64,000 bases of DNA from Pseudomonas capeferrum (GTDB lineage: Bacteria; Pseudomonadota; Gammaproteobacteria; Pseudomonadales; Pseudomonadaceae), in assembly GCF_013523055.1 (NCBI RefSeq), contig NZ_JAAMQM010000018.1:1-64000 (forward strand). Direction: 5' to 3'. Position 1 is the first letter of the stretch. Each line of letters opens with the position of its first letter. The notes under the pieces are model-generated. The model was not told where the DNA came from, ran no database searches, and saw only the letters and a list, made by a program, of their open reading frames with translations. A program made the translations under genes and the position numbers. This document shows positions 1 to 7,648 of the stretch, one piece after another.

Positions 1-401
1 GCGTGGCCAATTCCATCGCCGCGGTGGAGGAGGGCTGCGACCGCATCGACGCCAGCCTCGCCGGCATGGGCGCCGGTGCCGGCAACGCACCGCTGGAGGT
101 GTTCATTGCCGCCGCCGACAAGCTCGGTTGGAACCATGGCACCGACCTTTACGCGCTGATGGATGCCGCCGACGACCTGGTACGCCCGCTGCAGGACCGC
201 CCGGTGCGGGTCGACCGCGAGACCCTGGCGCTCGGTTATGCCGGCGTCTACTCCAGCTTCCTGCGCCATGCCGAGGTGGCCTCGGCGAAGTATGGGATCA
301 AGGCCGTGGACATCCTGGTCGAGTTGGGCAAACGGCGCATGGTCGGTGGCCAGGAAGACATGATCGTCGACGTGGCCCTGGACCTACTGAACCGAAGATA
401 A
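1..401 (+). CDS. 4-hydroxy-2-oxovalerate aldolase, C-terminal part (5' end outside window)
   Basis: The 132 visible codons match the C-terminal communication domain of 4-hydroxy-2-oxovalerate aldolases (DmpG/BphI/MhpE), which split 4-hydroxy-2-oxovalerate into pyruvate and acetaldehyde and channel the aldehyde to a partner dehydrogenase. Diagnostic stretches are ANSIAAVEEGCDRIDASLAG, GAGAGNAPLEV and the tail VGGQEDMIVDVALDL. The reading frame is open to the left edge, so the catalytic TIM-barrel part lies outside; the GTG at position 3 is an internal valine, not a start. It is the last step of a meta-cleavage pathway and fits the dioxygenase, hydrolase and hydroxylase genes that follow. The substrate upstream of the pathway cannot be read from this part. 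Confidence 0.9.
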   Translation, partial: VANSIAAVEEGCDRIDASLAGMGAGAGNAPLEVFIAAADKLGWNHGTDLYALMDAADDLVRPLQDRPVRVDRETLALGYAGVYSSFLRHAEVASAKYGIKAVDILVELGKRRMVGGQEDMIVDVALDLLNRR

Positions 402-521
402 ACGTGAATACCCCGGTGATCTGCTCGGAATGCCGGGGGTGAGGTTGCTCCTTCCAAACGATCCCCACCGTTACCGACGGCAGTCAGTGACTCAAACCCT
501 TGTGTGAAAGCTAGGTGAATT

Positions 522-1436
522 ATGAAAAACAATAACAAAATAGCATTATTACGATCGGCCTCAGTTGGTTTTATTCTGCTGGTGACAAACCTCTTCTCTC
601 CACAAGGTTCAGCCACCGAAGGTGGAGGGTCTATGTATCCCATGGGAGCGGACAACTACCTAACCGGTTTCCTGGCGCCGCCCGGTCTTTACGGTTTGGT
701 GTATGGCGAGCATTATGAAGCAGACAATATGCGTGGTAACGATGGCGAAAAGTTGCCCATCAATTTTCATGCAAAAGTCGATGCAGTAGTGCCACGTCTG
801 ATTTGGGTAACTGACACCACTGTGCTTGGCGGGAGCCTGGCGGGACACGTGATGGCCCCCCTGGCCGACGTGAAGGTGCGGGTGAACGGCGTCAGCCAGC
901 ACAGACAAGGTTTGGGCGACATCACCTTCGGTGCTGGCCTGGGTTACCATTACAGTCAGAATCTTCATGTCATCTACGGAATGGATATTTCCGCTCCAAC
1001 TGGCAGTTATGATCGCGACGACATTGCCAATCTTGGACGTAACTACTGGATGTTTGAGCCCGTTGCGGCTATTACGTACATTGACCCGCAAGGCCTGAAT
1101 GCCGACCTCAAAGTCATGTACGACTTTAACTCGAAAAACCCCGACACTCACTATAAATCCGGCCAAGAGTTTCATGTCGATTATACCGTCGGCTGGGCGG
1201 TGTCTGAGAGTTTGGTTTTGGGGATAGGGGGATATGCCTACCATCAAACAACCGATGACAAACAAAATGGTGATCGTATAGAAGACAACAAAGGGCGCGC
1301 CTTTGCCATTGGCCCGTCAATCAAATATAGCTCTCCAAATAAATGGTTCGTCACTGCAAAGTGGCAGCAGGAGACTGAAGTTCGAAATCGGGCACAAGGG
1401 AATGCTTACTGGCTGCGACTAGTGATTCCTCTTTGA
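522..1436 (+). CDS. outer-membrane channel of the phenol-degradation MetA (SphA-like) family
   Basis: The 304-residue product has a signal peptide (Lys/Asn-rich start, hydrophobic residues about 12-28, then a GSA cleavage region). After it come alternating hydrophobic and aromatic strands with conserved turns such as APTGSYDRDD and YDFNSKNPDTHYKSGQEFHVDY, ending in LRLVIPL, as in outer-membrane beta-barrels of the Phenol_MetA_deg family. These proteins are thought to let hydrophobic aromatics cross the outer membrane. Its place after the aldolase supports uptake of the pathway substrate. The gene is visibly AT-richer than its neighbours (its first 30 codons are full of AAA, AAT and ATA), which suggests a separate origin. 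The family call is firm; the substrate is unknown. Confidence 0.8.
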   Translation: MKNNNKIALLRSASVGFILLVTNLFSPQGSATEGGGSMYPMGADNYLTGFLAPPGLYGLVYGEHYEADNMRGNDGEKLPINFHAKVDAVVPRLIWVTDTTVLGGSLAGHVMAPLADVKVRVNGVSQHRQGLGDITFGAGLGYHYSQNLHVIYGMDISAPTGSYDRDDIANLGRNYWMFEPVAAITYIDPQGLNADLKVMYDFNSKNPDTHYKSGQEFHVDYTVGWAVSESLVLGIGGYAYHQTTDDKQNGDRIEDNKGRAFAIGPSIKYSSPNKWFVTAKWQQETEVRNRAQGNAYWLRLVIPL

Positions 1437-1554
1437 TCCTGAGGTAGCGATAGCAGGCACCGGATTCGAAGAAAGCGCCGGTGCCTTAGGCTTCTCCTCG
1501 ACAAAGGCACCATTGCTGTTTGTGGTCGAATTTTTGGCGGATTTGGGATTTGAA

Positions 1555-2310
1555 TCAGAGGACAAGGCCAGAGCCGGCTGCTTCTGATTGAATTCGTTGG
1601 GCGGTCTGGTGCATCAACTCCAACAGCTTGGTGCGGTCGCTGAGTTCGAAGCGGCTGGTGGAGGCCACTAGGGCGAGGGCGGCGCAGTTCTCCTTGGCGG
1701 AGAACTTCACCGGCACCGACAGTGCCGAGATGCCGGCGTCCAGTTCGCCATGGGAGAGGTAGAAACCGTCGCGACGGATCGCCTGCATTCGCTGCTGGAA
1801 GCTTTCCCAGTCGGCACCAAGGCCGGCGGCGGCGATTTTCGCGATGTGGCGGTCGTACAGAGCGCGCAGTTTCTTCGGCGGGTAGTGGGCGATGATCACC
1901 TTGGGCGCGCCGCCGAGGAACAGTGGGCGCGGTCGGCCGCGCCCGTAGTTCAGCTGCACGTCGCGCTCCGGTCTTTCGTGGTGCAGGTCGAGGAAGAACT
2001 CGCCGTCCATGCGCGACAGCACGCAGCGGCACTCGGTCTTCTCCACCAGCTCGCGCATCAGCGGAATGCTGATGCCCAGCAGCGGGTCGGTGGTGCGGAT
2101 GATGTAGTCAAGCAGGGCAATGCGCGGCCCCAGGGCGTAGTAGCCGCCATTCAGGCGTTGCAGCAGGCCGGCCTGCATCAGTTCCTTGAGGTAACGGTAG
2201 CCGGTGGGCGTCGAGCAGCCCAGCGTGTCGACAATGGCGTCGGCCTCCCACACCGGCCTGTCGCTGGTGAACAGGTCAAGTACCGACAGCATGCGATTCA
2301 GGCTGGACAT
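1555..2310 (-). CDS. IclR-family transcriptional regulator
   Basis: The 251-residue product has an N-terminal winged helix (LNRMLSVLDLFT, then a recognition segment around STPTGYRYLKELMQAGLL) and a C-terminal IclR effector domain (LSRMDGEFFLDLHHERPERD; GELDAGISALSVPV). I chose the start at 2310 (MSSLNRML) because GGGGAG lies just upstream; an in-frame ATG at 2346 has no such site. IclR proteins usually control aromatic catabolic genes next to them and bind the pathway substrate. This gene lies 57 bp downstream of the VOC dioxygenase on the same strand and is probably co-transcribed with it, so it may act at the divergent 2920-3016 region (inference). Confidence 0.88.
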   Translation of the reverse strand: MSSLNRMLSVLDLFTSDRPVWEADAIVDTLGCSTPTGYRYLKELMQAGLLQRLNGGYYALGPRIALLDYIIRTTDPLLGISIPLMRELVEKTECRCVLSRMDGEFFLDLHHERPERDVQLNYGRGRPRPLFLGGAPKVIIAHYPPKKLRALYDRHIAKIAAAGLGADWESFQQRMQAIRRDGFYLSHGELDAGISALSVPVKFSAKENCAALALVASTSRFELSDRTKLLELMHQTAQRIQSEAAGSGLVL

Positions 2311-2367
2311 AGGAGCTCCCCGGAGAAAAGAGCCCATTGTAGCCATTGCGCGGACGGCGGCGAGTCA

Positions 2368-2919
2368 CTATGCCTGCATCAGCTCGCGCATCCGCGCTTC
2401 CCATTCCGCGCGCGTGCAGAAACCCGGCAGGCTGCGCGCGTGGCGCTCGACTTCGGCCAGCAGTTGCGACTCCGGCAGTTCCAGGTCCACCGGCACCTTC
2501 ATCGGCTGACTGACATACCAGGGAGTGTCGACGAACAGTTCCAGGCGGTTGCCTTCCGGGTCGCGAACGTAGAAGGACACCGCATTGCCGTGGGTAATGG
2601 CGTCGATGTCGCGCGCGCCCAGTTCGACGAAGCGAAGATACAGCTCGCGCAGTGTGTCTAGGGAGTCGGCGGTCAGGGAAATCTGGTTAATCGGGTTGAA
2701 CGCCAGGCTCGCCGGGCGGCCGCTGGCCAGGACGATCTGGTGGTGGGCCCGCGGGTCGCGGCTGAGGAACACTAGCTGCACCGGCCCAGCCGCGCCCTGC
2801 AGGCTGCCGCGGTCGGTGACGGTGAAACCGAGCACACCGGTATAGAACGCCTCCATGGCGGCCATGTCGTGGACGTAGATACCCATGTGATTGAAGGAAA
2901 GGCCTTTTTGATTCTGCAT
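2368..2919 (-). CDS. VOC-superfamily (extradiol dioxygenase / glyoxalase-like) protein
   Basis: The 183-residue product opens with FNHMGIYVHDMAAMEAFYTG, the first beta-alpha-beta module of the vicinal-oxygen-chelate fold, and has the metal-site histidine in NHMG, HHQIVLASGR in the middle and the metal-binding glutamate in RDPEGNRLELF. It is one two-module unit, as in small extradiol dioxygenases, and about half as long as BphC-type enzymes. In this cluster it is the best candidate for aromatic ring cleavage. The start is uncertain: the ATG at 2919 has a GGTGA spaced 5 bp before it, while an ATG at 2931 has no ribosome site. It could be a non-dioxygenase VOC protein, since sequence alone does not settle the reaction. 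Confidence 0.75.
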   Translation of the reverse strand: MQNQKGLSFNHMGIYVHDMAAMEAFYTGVLGFTVTDRGSLQGAAGPVQLVFLSRDPRAHHQIVLASGRPASLAFNPINQISLTADSLDTLRELYLRFVELGARDIDAITHGNAVSFYVRDPEGNRLELFVDTPWYVSQPMKVPVDLELPESQLLAEVERHARSLPGFCTRAEWEARMRELMQA

Positions 2920-3002
2920 TTTTATCACCATTAGATAATTATTGACATAAATTTAGTTTAGTAGCAGCCTTTATGCAAGTAGTTATCGAATTGTGATAAA
3001 AA
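2919..3002. promoter_or_regulatory. divergent promoter region with 10-bp inverted repeat
   Basis: Between the VOC and FAH genes the AT-rich intergenic DNA is bounded by TTTTTATCAC (2919-2928) and GTGATAAAAA (2993-3002), an exact 10-bp inverted repeat. A TTGACA hexamer lies at 2942-2947, without a clear -10 partner at the normal distance. The repeat sits at the very start of both genes, as an operator for the nearby IclR protein could; binding is inference. Confidence 0.4.
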
Positions 3003-3016
3003 CAAGGAGTACTAGG

Positions 3017-3862
3017 GTGAAATTTCTCAGCTTTGCCATCGCCAACCAGCCCAGCTATGGCTATCTCGCCGAAGACGGCATCGTCGATCTAGGCCGCCGC
3101 CTGGCTGGCCGCGCCGAAGACCTGCGCACGCTGCTGGCGCAGCCCGAACCGTTGGCCCTGGCACGCGAGGTCGGCGGTGCCGCCGATTATCGCCTGGAAG
3201 AGGTGACGCTGCTGCCGGTGATCCCGAACCCGGAGCAGATCTTCTGCGTCGGCCTGAACTACGCCGAGCACGTGGCCGAGACCAACCACCAGAGCACCGA
3301 GCAGCCGATGATCTTCCTTCGCGTGCCCGCCTCCCAAGTAGGCCACGGCCAGCCGCTGCTGCTCCCCCGCGAATCAGAGCGCTTCGACTACGAGGGGGAG
3401 ATCGCGGTGATCATCGGTAAGCCCGGGCGGCGCATCAGAGAAGCCGACGCATGGGACCACATCGCCGGTTACGCCTGCTACAACGACGGCTCGGTACGCG
3501 ACTGGCAGTTGCACACCGCTCAATGGGGTCCGGGCAAGAACTTCTACCGCACCGGCGGCTTCGGCCCCTGGATGGTGACCAGCGACGAGATCGGCCCGGA
3601 CGCCGAGATGACCTTGGTCACCCGGGTCAACGGCGTCGAGCTGCAACGCGCCTCCACCCGCCAGATGATCCACAGCATTCCTAAGCTGATCGCTTACCTC
3701 TCCACTGTCACCCCGCTGGTTCCCGGTGATGTGATCGTCACCGGCACCCCCGGCGGCATCGGCCTCAAACGCACGCCGCCGCTGTTCCTCAAACCGGGCG
3801 ACAAGGTCGAGATCGAAGTCGATCGCATCGGCATCCTGGTCAATGGTGTCGCCGACGACTGA
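3017..3862 (+). CDS. fumarylacetoacetate hydrolase (FAH) family protein
   Basis: The 281-residue product has the FAH fold signature: an N-terminal small domain, then FCVGLNYAEHVAETN, the metal-binding acidic residues in RFDYEGEIAVIIG, GYACYNDGSVRDWQ, and GTPGGIG near the end. Family members cleave C-C bonds of ring-fission products or hydrate or decarboxylate 2-keto dienoates. I place the start at the GTG at 3017 because AAGGAG (3004-3009) sits 7 bp before it; a GTG at 2993 lies upstream of that site. The gene opens a two-gene unit with the flavin hydroxylase and would act on the product of the dioxygenase. The exact reaction (hydrolase, hydratase or decarboxylase) cannot be told apart here. 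Confidence 0.85.
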   Translation: MKFLSFAIANQPSYGYLAEDGIVDLGRRLAGRAEDLRTLLAQPEPLALAREVGGAADYRLEEVTLLPVIPNPEQIFCVGLNYAEHVAETNHQSTEQPMIFLRVPASQVGHGQPLLLPRESERFDYEGEIAVIIGKPGRRIREADAWDHIAGYACYNDGSVRDWQLHTAQWGPGKNFYRTGGFGPWMVTSDEIGPDAEMTLVTRVNGVELQRASTRQMIHSIPKLIAYLSTVTPLVPGDVIVTGTPGGIGLKRTPPLFLKPGDKVEIEVDRIGILVNGVADD

Positions 3863-3915
3863 GCCTAGTAGGAGACGGGCCCGCCACCGTCGGGCCCACC
3901 AGCGAAGAAAAGACA

Positions 3916-5445
3916 ATGAATAACAACAATCCTCTCAACGAACAGGCCACTGCCCTGTACGACGTCGCCATCGTCGGCTACGGCCCTACCGGCGCCGTGC
4001 TGGCCAACCTGATGGCCGAATGCGGCCTCAGCGTGCTGGTCCTGGAGCGCGAGGCCGGCGTCGTGCAACTGCCTCGGGCGATCCGCTTCGACGCCGAATG
4101 TATGCGGGTGTTCCAGACCATCGGCCTGCTGCCGCGCCTGCGCGATCAGGTGAGCGCAGCGCCGGGCATGAAGTTCGTCAATGCCACCGACGAATTGCTG
4201 ATCGAATGGCAGCGTCCGGTGACGCTCGGCAGCCACGGCTGGAGCGACTGCTATCGCGTCCACCAGCCCGACCTCGAACAGGCCTTGCGCGAGCGCCTGC
4301 AGGAGCGCGCGGGCGTGCAGGTGCTCAGCCGACACGACGTGTATGCCATTAGCGAGCAGGTCGACCACGTGGTGCTGAGCTACGAGAACATGCGCACCGG
4401 CGAGCTGCTCGCCAGCCGAGCCCGTTACGTGATTGGCTGCGACGGCGCGCGTTCGCTGGTTCGCCGGCTGATGGGCAGCGCCCTGGAGGATCTGCAACTG
4501 CACGAGCGCTGGCTGGTGGTCGACCTGATGCTCAAGCGGCCGATGCCCGAGCTGGGCGACTATTCAATCCAGTACTGCGACCCGCAGCGCCCCAGCACCT
4601 ACATCTGCGGCGCCGGTGAGCGCCGGCGCTGGGAAGTAATGGTGATGCCCGGCGACGACCCGGCGCAGCTCAACACGCCGGAGTGGATCTGGCAGCGCTT
4701 GGCGCGCTGGATCGGCCCGTCGGACGCGGAGATCGAGCGCTCGGCGGTGTACATGTTCCACTCGGTTGTCGCCCGCCAGTGGCGCCGCGGGCGCCTGATG
4801 ATCGCCGGCGACGCCGCGCACCAGACCCCGCCTTTCATGGGCCAGGGTATGGCCGCGGGAATCCGCGACGCGGCCAACCTGGCGTGGAAGCTGCGCGCGG
4901 TGTTGGCCGGCGAGGCCGGCGACGAGCTGCTGGACAGCTACGAGTCCGAGCGCGTCCCCCATGTCCGGGAGTTCATCGAAGGCGCGGTGCGCTTCGGCGA
5001 CATTATCCAGACCACCGACAGCGACGCGGTCGCCTCGCGGGACGCCAGCTTGAGCCGCGCCATCAAGCGCTTCCGCACCCCGGAGCCGGTCCTCGGTCCT
5101 GGCGCCCACGATGGCGCACCCCTGGGCCTCGCGGGGCAGGTGACCCCGCAGTTCCGCCTGGCCGATGGACGCCTGATGGACGACGCCACCGGCTACCGCT
5201 ACTTGCTGCTCTGCCGACCCGAGATCAGGGCAGTAGCCGCCGCCCTGCCTGGCCCTGCGCTCGTCTGCCGGGTCGCCGAGGAGCCGGCGGTGCTCGCCTG
5301 GCTCGATGGCCTGGGCGCATGCGCCGCGCTGATTCGCCCGGACCGCTACCTGCACGGACTGGCGCGCGCCACGGAGGACCTGGAACCGCTATTGTTCCGC
5401 GCCTTCCCGTCGTCCCCGGCCCTACGACGTTCGTACTGCCCGTAA
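3916..5445 (+). CDS. MhpA-like FAD-dependent aromatic hydroxylase
   Basis: The 509-residue product is a class A flavoprotein monooxygenase. It has the GxGxxG dinucleotide motif (VGYGPTGAVLANL), the NAD(P)H/FAD motif around YVIGCDGARSLVRR, and the second FAD motif GDAAHQTPPFMGQGMAAGIRD. It resembles 3-(3-hydroxyphenyl)propionate hydroxylase, which makes a catechol for ring cleavage with NADH and oxygen. It is shorter than typical MhpA (about 550 residues); the C-terminal thioredoxin-like domain is brief but in frame. It follows the FAH gene by 53 bp on the same strand, so the two are probably co-transcribed. The hydroxylated substrate is not known. Confidence 0.85.
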   Translation: MNNNNPLNEQATALYDVAIVGYGPTGAVLANLMAECGLSVLVLEREAGVVQLPRAIRFDAECMRVFQTIGLLPRLRDQVSAAPGMKFVNATDELLIEWQRPVTLGSHGWSDCYRVHQPDLEQALRERLQERAGVQVLSRHDVYAISEQVDHVVLSYENMRTGELLASRARYVIGCDGARSLVRRLMGSALEDLQLHERWLVVDLMLKRPMPELGDYSIQYCDPQRPSTYICGAGERRRWEVMVMPGDDPAQLNTPEWIWQRLARWIGPSDAEIERSAVYMFHSVVARQWRRGRLMIAGDAAHQTPPFMGQGMAAGIRDAANLAWKLRAVLAGEAGDELLDSYESERVPHVREFIEGAVRFGDIIQTTDSDAVASRDASLSRAIKRFRTPEPVLGPGAHDGAPLGLAGQVTPQFRLADGRLMDDATGYRYLLLCRPEIRAVAAALPGPALVCRVAEEPAVLAWLDGLGACAALIRPDRYLHGLARATEDLEPLLFRAFPSSPALRRSYCP

Positions 5446-5451
5446 TCGCAC

Positions 5452-5472
5452 GGCGGGAGAACGCCTCCCGCC
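5452..5472 (+). terminator. strong hairpin after the hydroxylase gene
   Basis: GGCGGGAG and CTCCCGCC form a perfect 8-bp stem with a 5-nt loop, starting 6 bp past the stop codon of the hydroxylase. There is no T-run after it, so it may be a Rho-assisted end or an mRNA-stabilising hairpin rather than a full intrinsic terminator. Confidence 0.4.
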
Positions 5473-5584
5473 ACCCCACCACGTACCAGTACCATGGGAG
5501 GAGGAAGTCTTAATATTCGTGGCTCCGATCATCATCGGTGACACTGTAACCCCTTGGTCGTTGAGTGCCGTCTTGCCCACCGAA

Positions 5585-5771
5585 GGTGCTTGGCGAGTTC
5601 AAGGAGTTGGTGTTCAAGCTTTTGCTCATCGGCGTCGTCGCCATGCTGCTGTTTGGTGCCTTGACCTCGTTACTTGGCCAAGCCATGGCCCGACCGTTGA
5701 ATATCGTTGTACAGGCCATCCAGCAATTGGCGTCAGGGGAGGCCGACCTGAGCGCGCGCTTGCCAGTGCGA
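5585..5771 (+). pseudogene. methyl-accepting chemotaxis protein fragment (TM2-HAMP)
   Basis: A short open stretch encodes LLIGVVAMLLFGALTSLLGQ, a transmembrane helix, followed by ARPLNIVVQAIQQLASGEAD and LSARLPVRG, the HAMP start of Pseudomonas chemoreceptors. No sensor domain precedes it and no signalling domain follows; the frame loses similarity after LPVRG. It is a scrap of a once larger chemoreceptor gene left between the catabolic cluster and the MFS transporter. An intact receptor would have about 540-700 residues. Confidence 0.7.
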
Positions 5772-5884
5772 GGGCATCCGCTGGGGCTGGCATTACAGCA
5801 AGCTGCTTCGATTGCTCGCACAGCGCCTGTTCAGGATGACGCCCACTGAATAAGCGCACACAACAAGCAGTGGGGTCCCGAGAT

Positions 5885-7225
5885 TTAGTCCTGAAGGGCC
5901 TGGTGGGCAGTTTCGCGGCTGGCGATGACGGCTATTAGCGCCACCGCAGCGGCGGCCAGCAGGTACCAGGCAGGGGCGGCCTTGTTGCCAGTCAGTTGAA
6001 TCAACCATGTCGCAATGAAGGGCGCGGTGCCACCGAACAGCGCGTTGGCGGTATTGAAGCTGAATGCGAAGCCACTGAAGCGCACGCGGGTCGGAAACAA
6101 TTCGGCCAGGAAGCAGGGCAGCGTGCCGTCGTTCATTGCCAGTATGACGCCGAAGGCGATCTGGATCAGTAAGATCATTCCCAGGGTCTGGTTGTCGAGC
6201 AGGCTGAACAGCGGCACTGTCAGCACTACGAACAACACTGAAGCGGTGACCAGCATGGTCTTGCGTCCAAATCTGTCCGACAGTCGCCCCATCAAGAAAA
6301 TCAGCCCGATGTAGGTAGCCAAGGAGACGGATGACGCAATGAATGAATCGCTTTCGCTCATGCCCATCTCGGTCGAGAGGTAGGTAGGCATGTAGCTGAG
6401 CAGTAGGTAAAAAGCGATGGCATTCAAGCAAGTCACGCCAATGCCGATCACCACGCTGCGCCGGTGCAAGGTCAGCAATTCACGAACAGGGGCAGGGGTG
6501 GCACATTCCTTGGCCTCCAGGCGTTGCTCCATCTCCAGGAACTTGGGGGTGTCTTGCAGATTTACGCGGATGTACCGACCCACCAGGCCGAATGGCGCAG
6601 CCAGCAGAAATGGCAGGCGCCAGCCCCAGTCATTCAGCGCTTCGGCTGACATTAAGGCATGCAGCGCGGCGACAAATATGGCACCGAACAGCAATCCTGC
6701 GGCCGTGCTTGCTGGCACGATGCTGGTGTAGAAGCCACGTTTGCCCTTGGGTGCATATTCGGCCAGGAACGCCGATGCGCCGGCATATTCACCCGAGGCG
6801 GAGAAGCCCTGCACCAACCTTATCAGCAGGAGCAGGGCAGGTGCCCATAGGCCGATGTGTTCGCTGGTAGGCAGGATGCCGATACAGAAGGTGGACACGG
6901 ACATGATCAGAATCGACCATGACAGTGCGCTGCGGCGACCATAGCGGTCGCCCAGATGGCCCCACACCAGGCCGCCTAGAGGACGAACGATAAACGATAA
7001 GGCGAATACCGCGAAGGTTGCCAATAGCCCGGTGGTCTTGTCACTGTGGGGGAAAAAGATTGCGGCGATCACTGTCGCCAGATACCCGTAGGCGGCGTAA
7101 TCGAACCATTCGACGAAGTTGCCCATGAAGCTGGCGCTGGCGGCTCGGCGCAATGCCTGACGCTCACTGGCTTGCTCACGGGCATCCCTGGCCAGGCTTG
7201 CGGACAAGGTAGGTGCGTGGGACAT
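5885..7225 (-). CDS. MFS transporter, metabolite:H+ symporter (MHS) type
   Basis: The 446-residue product has about 12 hydrophobic helices. MHS-family marks include FVEWFDYAAYGYLATVIA near the start, the motif RPLGGLVWGHLGDRYGRR between helices 2 and 3, QGFSASGEYAGASAFLAEYA, and FPTRVRFSGFAFSFN late in the protein. Relatives (KgtP, ProP, ShiA, citrate carriers) move organic acids or osmolytes with protons. The start at 7225 has AGAGGG 8 bp upstream; longer in-frame starts run into the intergenic DNA. It lies beside the aromatic cluster but on the opposite strand, so a role in uptake of an aromatic acid is possible but not shown. Confidence 0.87.
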   Translation of the reverse strand: MSHAPTLSASLARDAREQASERQALRRAASASFMGNFVEWFDYAAYGYLATVIAAIFFPHSDKTTGLLATFAVFALSFIVRPLGGLVWGHLGDRYGRRSALSWSILIMSVSTFCIGILPTSEHIGLWAPALLLLIRLVQGFSASGEYAGASAFLAEYAPKGKRGFYTSIVPASTAAGLLFGAIFVAALHALMSAEALNDWGWRLPFLLAAPFGLVGRYIRVNLQDTPKFLEMEQRLEAKECATPAPVRELLTLHRRSVVIGIGVTCLNAIAFYLLLSYMPTYLSTEMGMSESDSFIASSVSLATYIGLIFLMGRLSDRFGRKTMLVTASVLFVVLTVPLFSLLDNQTLGMILLIQIAFGVILAMNDGTLPCFLAELFPTRVRFSGFAFSFNTANALFGGTAPFIATWLIQLTGNKAAPAWYLLAAAAVALIAVIASRETAHQALQD

Positions 7226-7648
7226 GACAATACCCTCTGTGTAATTGTAATTGGCAGGGTGAAAGGTCAATAAACGCTGCGCGCTCTGAGGACGCATGCG
7301 TCTGTGTCAAACACGTAGCAATTGGAACGACGTTAGCGCTGCCCTGGCTGGCCGATGTCTCGAACGAGCAGATATATAAGTCGTTCTGTTGTGGTATGAG
7401 GTGCACACTGCGGCGCTGTTCAAGCGTACCGCTGAAGACCATTCGAACAGAACGGCACGGGTGGCTTTTGTGCGAATCCGACCTGGAATTGACCAAATCC
7501 GTAGTCGGAGGCAAACCAGTAACTGCCGTTCCACGGCGAGGTGAGCACTAGCCCAGTTGTCAGCCGCTGATTGTCCGATTTAGATTTTCTGCCCGAATGG
7601 ACTAACCTTTTCTGACAGCCACCGATACTGAAAGGGGAGGGTCACTTC
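7226..7648. other. intergenic region between MFS and cfa genes
   Basis: About 420 bp without a convincing gene. It holds the upstream regions of the two divergent genes. Short reading frames exist on both strands but none has a ribosome site plus a recognisable product. Confidence 0.5.
7602..7608 (+). promoter_or_regulatory. possible RpoS-type -10 element of cfa
   Basis: CTAACCT, 40 bp before the cfa start, resembles the CTACACT -10 preferred by sigma S. Cyclopropane synthase genes of P. putida are known to be stationary-phase genes dependent on RpoS. No clear -35 is visible, which is compatible with that sigma factor but weak as evidence. Confidence 0.3.

Noticed and set aside
7434..7615. 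Minus-strand open stretch reading NGSYWFASDYGFGQFQVGFA
   Set aside because: It looks protein-like over about 20 residues, but has no start, no ribosome site and no family I recognise; it may be chance or a very old remnant.
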